From: Desulfocurvibacter africanus subsp. africanus DSM 2603
GTDB taxonomy: Bacteria; Desulfobacterota; Desulfovibrionia; Desulfovibrionales; Desulfovibrionaceae
NCBI RefSeq assembly: GCF_000422545.1
Contig: NZ_AULZ01000026.1
Span: 1 to 45,365 of the forward strand
Direction: 5' to 3'
Length of the DNA: 45,365 nt
A program made the translations under genes and the position numbers. This document shows, piece by piece, positions 42,173 through 45,365 of this stretch (position 1 is the stretch's first letter; each line of letters begins with the position of its first letter). The notes under the pieces were generated by a model. That model saw nothing but the letters and a program-made list of their open reading frames with translations, made no database searches and was not told where the DNA came from.

Positions 42173-43630
42173 ATGACGAATACAGACCAGCACAAGCGCA
42201 CTGCCCCAGCGGCAAGCCCATTCCAGCTCGTGAAGCTCCTGTCCTGGAGCTTTTTCGTGCTTATCGTGGGCTTCAACCTCATGCTGTCCATCTTCCTGGC
42301 CGACTACGCCAGGCATACGTTGATGAAGAAGCAGGAGGAGTTCGCCCTGCTGCTGGCCGAAAACCTGAATCACCAGATATTTCAGCGCTTCACCCTGCCC
42401 ACGCTCATCGGCTTCGGCCGCATCGAGCTACGCCAGAAGGCGCAATTCGAGCGCTTGGACAAGACCGTCAGATCCACCATCCATAGCTTCCACGTGATCG
42501 AAGTGCGCATCTACGACTTCGAGCAGACCGTGGCCTACTCCACGAACGCGGCGCTGGTGGGCCTGGAGGGCCTGGCCGGGCATACGGTCAAGGCCGCCAT
42601 GGACACCGGCCAGCACAGCTTCGAAGTCATCAACTTCAATCCCACGTACCGGGCCTTCCTGCGCCCGGAACTGGAGAAGGGCAGCGCGATCATGCGCACG
42701 GTCTACACCCTGCGCGCCGAGCGCAGGCTGGACACCCCGGAGCGCACCGGCCCCATCATCGGCGTGCTTGAGTTCACCCAGGACATCACCGACGTCTACA
42801 GCACGGTCCTCAATTTCCAGCGTATCATCATCCTGTCATCTCTCCTGTCATCCTTGGGCCTGTTCTTCATGCTCCTGCTCATGATCCGCCGCGCCGACCG
42901 CCTGGCTGCCCAGCGGACGCGGGAGAAGGAAATGCTTGAGCGCGACCTGCACCAGAGCGAGAAGATGGCCAGCATGGGCCGCATGGTTTCGGGCATCGCC
43001 CACGAGATACGCAACCCTCTGGGCATCATCCGCTCCAGCGCCGAGCTGCTGCTTGGCAAATCCCGGCGCGAGGACCCAAAAAGCTCTCATACGCGCATCC
43101 TGCAAGCCATCTTCGACGAGTCCAAGCGCCTGTCGCGCACGGTCAACGAATTTCTGGATTACGCCAGGCCCAAGGCCCCCAGGCTGGAGCCCGTGGATGT
43201 GACCCAGGTGCTGGACCAGATGGCCGTGTTCCTGGAATCCAAGCTCCAGCAGCAGGAGGTTGAGCTGGCCAGGGAGTACGCGCCCGGAGTCATGATCATG
43301 GCCGACCGCGACTTGATCTACCGCGCCTTCTACAACTTGGTGGCCAATGCCCTGGAAGCTCTGAACGGCCCCGGCAAAATCAGGATTTCGGTCAATGCAG
43401 CCGCGGGACAAGTTATGGTAAACATCGAGGACAGCGGTACCGGTTTCGCCCCGGAAACCCTGGAGAAGCTGCGCGATCCGTTCTTCACCACCAAGGACTC
43501 GGGCACCGGGCTGGGCTTGACCATAGTGGACACCATCCTTGGCGGGCATGGCGCGCAGATGCACCTGGGCAACAATCCCGAGGGCGGCGCCCGCGTGGAG
43601 ATAATCTTCCCCGCCGCAAAGGCAGGATAG
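42173..43630 (+). CDS. Membrane sensor histidine kinase (NtrB/AtoS type)
   Basis: The 485-residue kinase has a first membrane helix (about residues 22-44), a periplasmic sensor of about 170 residues, a second helix (about 215-239), then the dimerisation and catalytic domains. H-box SGIAHEIRNPLG has the phosphorylated His near residue 276; N-box NLVANALEAL, G1 EDSGTGF and G2 GTGLGL are intact. It ends seven bases before a sigma-54-dependent regulator gene, its likely partner. The start is uncertain: ATG at 42107 is possible and neither has a clear ribosome binding site. The signal is unknown. Confidence 0.9.
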   Translation: MTNTDQHKRTAPAASPFQLVKLLSWSFFVLIVGFNLMLSIFLADYARHTLMKKQEEFALLLAENLNHQIFQRFTLPTLIGFGRIELRQKAQFERLDKTVRSTIHSFHVIEVRIYDFEQTVAYSTNAALVGLEGLAGHTVKAAMDTGQHSFEVINFNPTYRAFLRPELEKGSAIMRTVYTLRAERRLDTPERTGPIIGVLEFTQDITDVYSTVLNFQRIIILSSLLSSLGLFFMLLLMIRRADRLAAQRTREKEMLERDLHQSEKMASMGRMVSGIAHEIRNPLGIIRSSAELLLGKSRREDPKSSHTRILQAIFDESKRLSRTVNEFLDYARPKAPRLEPVDVTQVLDQMAVFLESKLQQQEVELAREYAPGVMIMADRDLIYRAFYNLVANALEALNGPGKIRISVNAAAGQVMVNIEDSGTGFAPETLEKLRDPFFTTKDSGTGLGLTIVDTILGGHGAQMHLGNNPEGGARVEIIFPAAKAG

Positions 43631-43637
43631 GAGCGCC

Positions 43638-45011
43638 ATGGCCGACACCATTCTGGTCATCGACGACGAGCAGAACTATCTGCTCGTGCTGAGCACGCTG
43701 CTGGAAGATCAGGGCTACAACGTCACGGCAATCCCCGATCCCGAGACGGCCCTGGCCTACCTGGAGGAATCCGAGGTGGACGTGGTCATCACGGACATGA
43801 AGATGCCCAAGCTCTCGGGCCAGCATGTCCTGGAGCACGTGCGGCGCAACTACCCGCAGGTGCCAGTGCTCATCATGACCGCCTTCGGCTCCATCGAGGC
43901 GGCGGTGGAAGCCATGCGCGTCGGCGCTTTCGACTACATCTCCAAGCCCTTCTCCAATGACGAGCTGCTCCTATCCGTGGCCAAGGCCGTGCAATTCGCC
44001 CATGCCCGGCAGCAGAACCGGCTGCTGCTGGAGTCCATGAGCAAGCAATTCGGCGTGGGCAACATCATCGGCGGCAGCCGGCCCATGCGCCGGGTGCTGG
44101 AGATGATCCAGCGCGCTGGGCCAAGCAGGTCCACGGTGCTCGTCTCCGGCGAGTCGGGCACGGGCAAGGAGCTCGTGGCCCGGGCCATTCACCTGACCTC
44201 GCCGCGCAAGGACCAGCCGTTCGTCTCGGTCAACTGCATGGCCCTCAACCCTGGAGTGATGGAAAGCGAGCTGTTCGGCCACGAAAAAGGCTCCTTCACC
44301 GGCGCCGTGGCCCGCAAGCGGGGCCGTTTCGAGCTGGCCGACGGCGGCACGCTCTTCCTGGACGAGATAGGCGAGCTGTCGCATGAAACGCAAGTAAAGC
44401 TCCTGCGCGTGCTCCAGGAACGGCGCTTCGAGCGCGTGGGCGGTGTGGATCCCATCGAGGTGGATATCCGCGTGGTGGCGGCCACCAACAAGAATCTGCA
44501 GAAGGCCGTGAGCGAGGGAATCTTTCGCGAGGACCTCTTCTACAGGCTCAATGTCGTGCATATCGAGATGCCGCCCTTGCGCGAGCGGCGCGAGGACATC
44601 CCGCTCCTGGCCATGCACTTCCTGCACAAGTTTTCGCGCGAGAATCAGAAGATCTTCAAGGGCTTCACGCCCGACGCCCTGAACTACTTGCAGGGCTTCG
44701 ATTGGCCGGGCAACGTTCGCCAGTTGGAGAATGTCATCGAGCGCAGCGTGGTGCTGGCCGACGCGGAGACCATCGGCGTGGAGGACCTGCCCGCCGAGAT
44801 CAAGGACGAGGAAGCCCAGTACAAGTCGGCCGTGGATATGCTGCCCACGCGCATCAACCTGCCGGACACCCTGGAGAAGATCGAGGCCGCGCTTATCCGC
44901 CGCGCCCTGGCCAAATCCGAGTTCGTGCAGGTCAAGGCCGCCGAACTGTTGGGCGTGTCCAAAAGCCTGCTCGCCTACAAGCTCAAGAAGTACAAGATCG
45001 TCGTGCATTAG
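43638..45011 (+). CDS. NtrC-family sigma-54-dependent response regulator
   Basis: The 457-residue regulator has a receiver domain (residues 1-120, phosphoacceptor Asp53 in ITDMKMP, TAFGS, KPF), an AAA+ domain (about 140-370) with Walker A GESGTGKE, the sigma-54-contact loop GSFTGA (GAFTGA in most relatives) and Walker B GGTLFLDEIGEL, then a Fis-type helix-turn-helix (about 415-455, VKAAELLGVSKSLLAYKLKK). GGAG lies four bases upstream. It is paired with the kinase just before it and needs RpoN to activate its targets, none of which is evident here. Its stop codon overlaps the first base of an IS element. Confidence 0.95.
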   Translation: MADTILVIDDEQNYLLVLSTLLEDQGYNVTAIPDPETALAYLEESEVDVVITDMKMPKLSGQHVLEHVRRNYPQVPVLIMTAFGSIEAAVEAMRVGAFDYISKPFSNDELLLSVAKAVQFAHARQQNRLLLESMSKQFGVGNIIGGSRPMRRVLEMIQRAGPSRSTVLVSGESGTGKELVARAIHLTSPRKDQPFVSVNCMALNPGVMESELFGHEKGSFTGAVARKRGRFELADGGTLFLDEIGELSHETQVKLLRVLQERRFERVGGVDPIEVDIRVVAATNKNLQKAVSEGIFREDLFYRLNVVHIEMPPLRERREDIPLLAMHFLHKFSRENQKIFKGFTPDALNYLQGFDWPGNVRQLENVIERSVVLADAETIGVEDLPAEIKDEEAQYKSAVDMLPTRINLPDTLEKIEAALIRRALAKSEFVQVKAAELLGVSKSLLAYKLKKYKIVVH

Positions 45012-45365
45012 GGCCTGTTAACTCTACTTGTCATTGTCTAATCTCTGGCTAGCTTGTTGGTATGCAAATAACCAGAGAGCAGTATCAACGCATCGCGGAT
45101 AGCTTCCCTCGGCAGCGGGGCAATGTCTCTCTAGATAACCTGCAAGTTATTAACGCCATTTTGTATGTTCTAGAACAAGGTTGCAAGTGGCGCGGATTGC
45201 CTAAGCACTTTGGAAACTGGCATTCCATATATACTCGCATGAACCGTTGGAGCAAAAGCGGTGTTCTAGATAGAATATTTACGCGGCTCCAGGAAGAGCA
45301 GATGATCTCAATCAAAGTCACTACGGCATCCCTGGACAGCACAAGCGTCAAAGTGCACCCAGATG
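45011..45365 (+). mobile_element. IS5-family insertion sequence, left part (cut by window end)
   Basis: The element appears to start with GGGCCTGTTAAC at 45011, directly at the stop of the NtrC-type gene and after TTA, a possible TNA target as used by IS1031-type elements. The transposase start follows at 45062. The right end is outside the window. The DNA is clearly more AT-rich than its surroundings. Confidence 0.8.
45062..45365 (+). CDS. IS5-family transposase, N-terminal part
   Basis: 101 codons are visible, open to the window end. The N-terminal domain reads REQYQRIADSFPRQRGN, NAILYVLEQGCKWRGLPKHFG, NWHSIYTRMNRWSKSGVLDRIF: the DUF4096 pattern of IS5-family transposases. The first catalytic Asp follows in ASLDSTSVKVH, the DST motif of the DDE fold. 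GGTATG gives the start; the ribosome binding site is weak, as usual for such genes. Only the C-terminal part is missing from view, so whether it is intact cannot be judged. Confidence 0.88.
   Translation, partial: MQITREQYQRIADSFPRQRGNVSLDNLQVINAILYVLEQGCKWRGLPKHFGNWHSIYTRMNRWSKSGVLDRIFTRLQEEQMISIKVTTASLDSTSVKVHPD

Overview
The window is GC-rich delta-proteobacterial DNA, most like a sulfate reducer of the Desulfovibrionaceae. The evidence is two class I hybrid cluster proteins, a Thi4-type (sulfide-dependent) thiazole synthase, a DsrK/HdrD-type Fe-S protein beside anaerobic glycerol-3-phosphate dehydrogenase genes, and a probable selenoprotein. The genus is inference. Intergenic gaps carry three families of hairpin-rich dispersed repeats (here R1, R2, R3), typical of such genomes.

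Layout. 1-2100: an R1 fragment, an AT-richer sugar acetyltransferase and moeA. 2300-6950: two tandem hcp genes on the minus strand, each with its own FNR/HcpR-like box and terminator, and a divergent membrane protein with a PH-like domain. 7000-10430: a lipoprotein gene with an in-frame amber codon, a patatin-like lipoprotein, an RDD membrane protein frameshifted in an A6 tract, and a small membrane protein. 10700-14800: an acyl-CoA synthetase with an XRE-cupin regulator, then a TPP riboswitch driving thi4-thiE. 15100-17800: bioF-bioH-like-bioC with ATGA overlaps. 18000-33350: a large glycerol-3-phosphate (G3P) locus. 33800-40350: a chemoreceptor, an MscS channel with a small periplasmic protein, a glycine-zipper lipoprotein and a Rap1a/Tai-like protein. 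40500-45010: a tRNA-Glu relic, an aminotransferase, and an NtrB/NtrC-type two-component pair. 45011-end: the left end of an IS5-family element, cut by the window.

The G3P locus is the most interesting part. It holds a GlpR-like DeoR repressor, a 1041-residue membrane protein with PHP-phosphoesterase-like motifs, a complete Ugp-like ABC importer (ATPase, binding protein, two permeases), an HD-domain protein, GlpA, GlpB and a HAD phosphatase. Divergent from glpA is a gene for an Fe-S electron-transfer protein with an in-frame TGA. That TGA sits at the Cys position of the family's ECGH motif and is followed by a SECIS-like hairpin, so I read the protein as one selenoprotein standing in for GlpC. 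TCGAAA-type inverted repeats upstream of the PHP-like gene, of ugpB and of glpA suggest one GlpR regulon. The inferred pathway is uptake (Ugp), possible processing of phosphoesters (PHP, HD and HAD proteins), and oxidation by GlpAB with electrons passed to the membrane through the selenoprotein.
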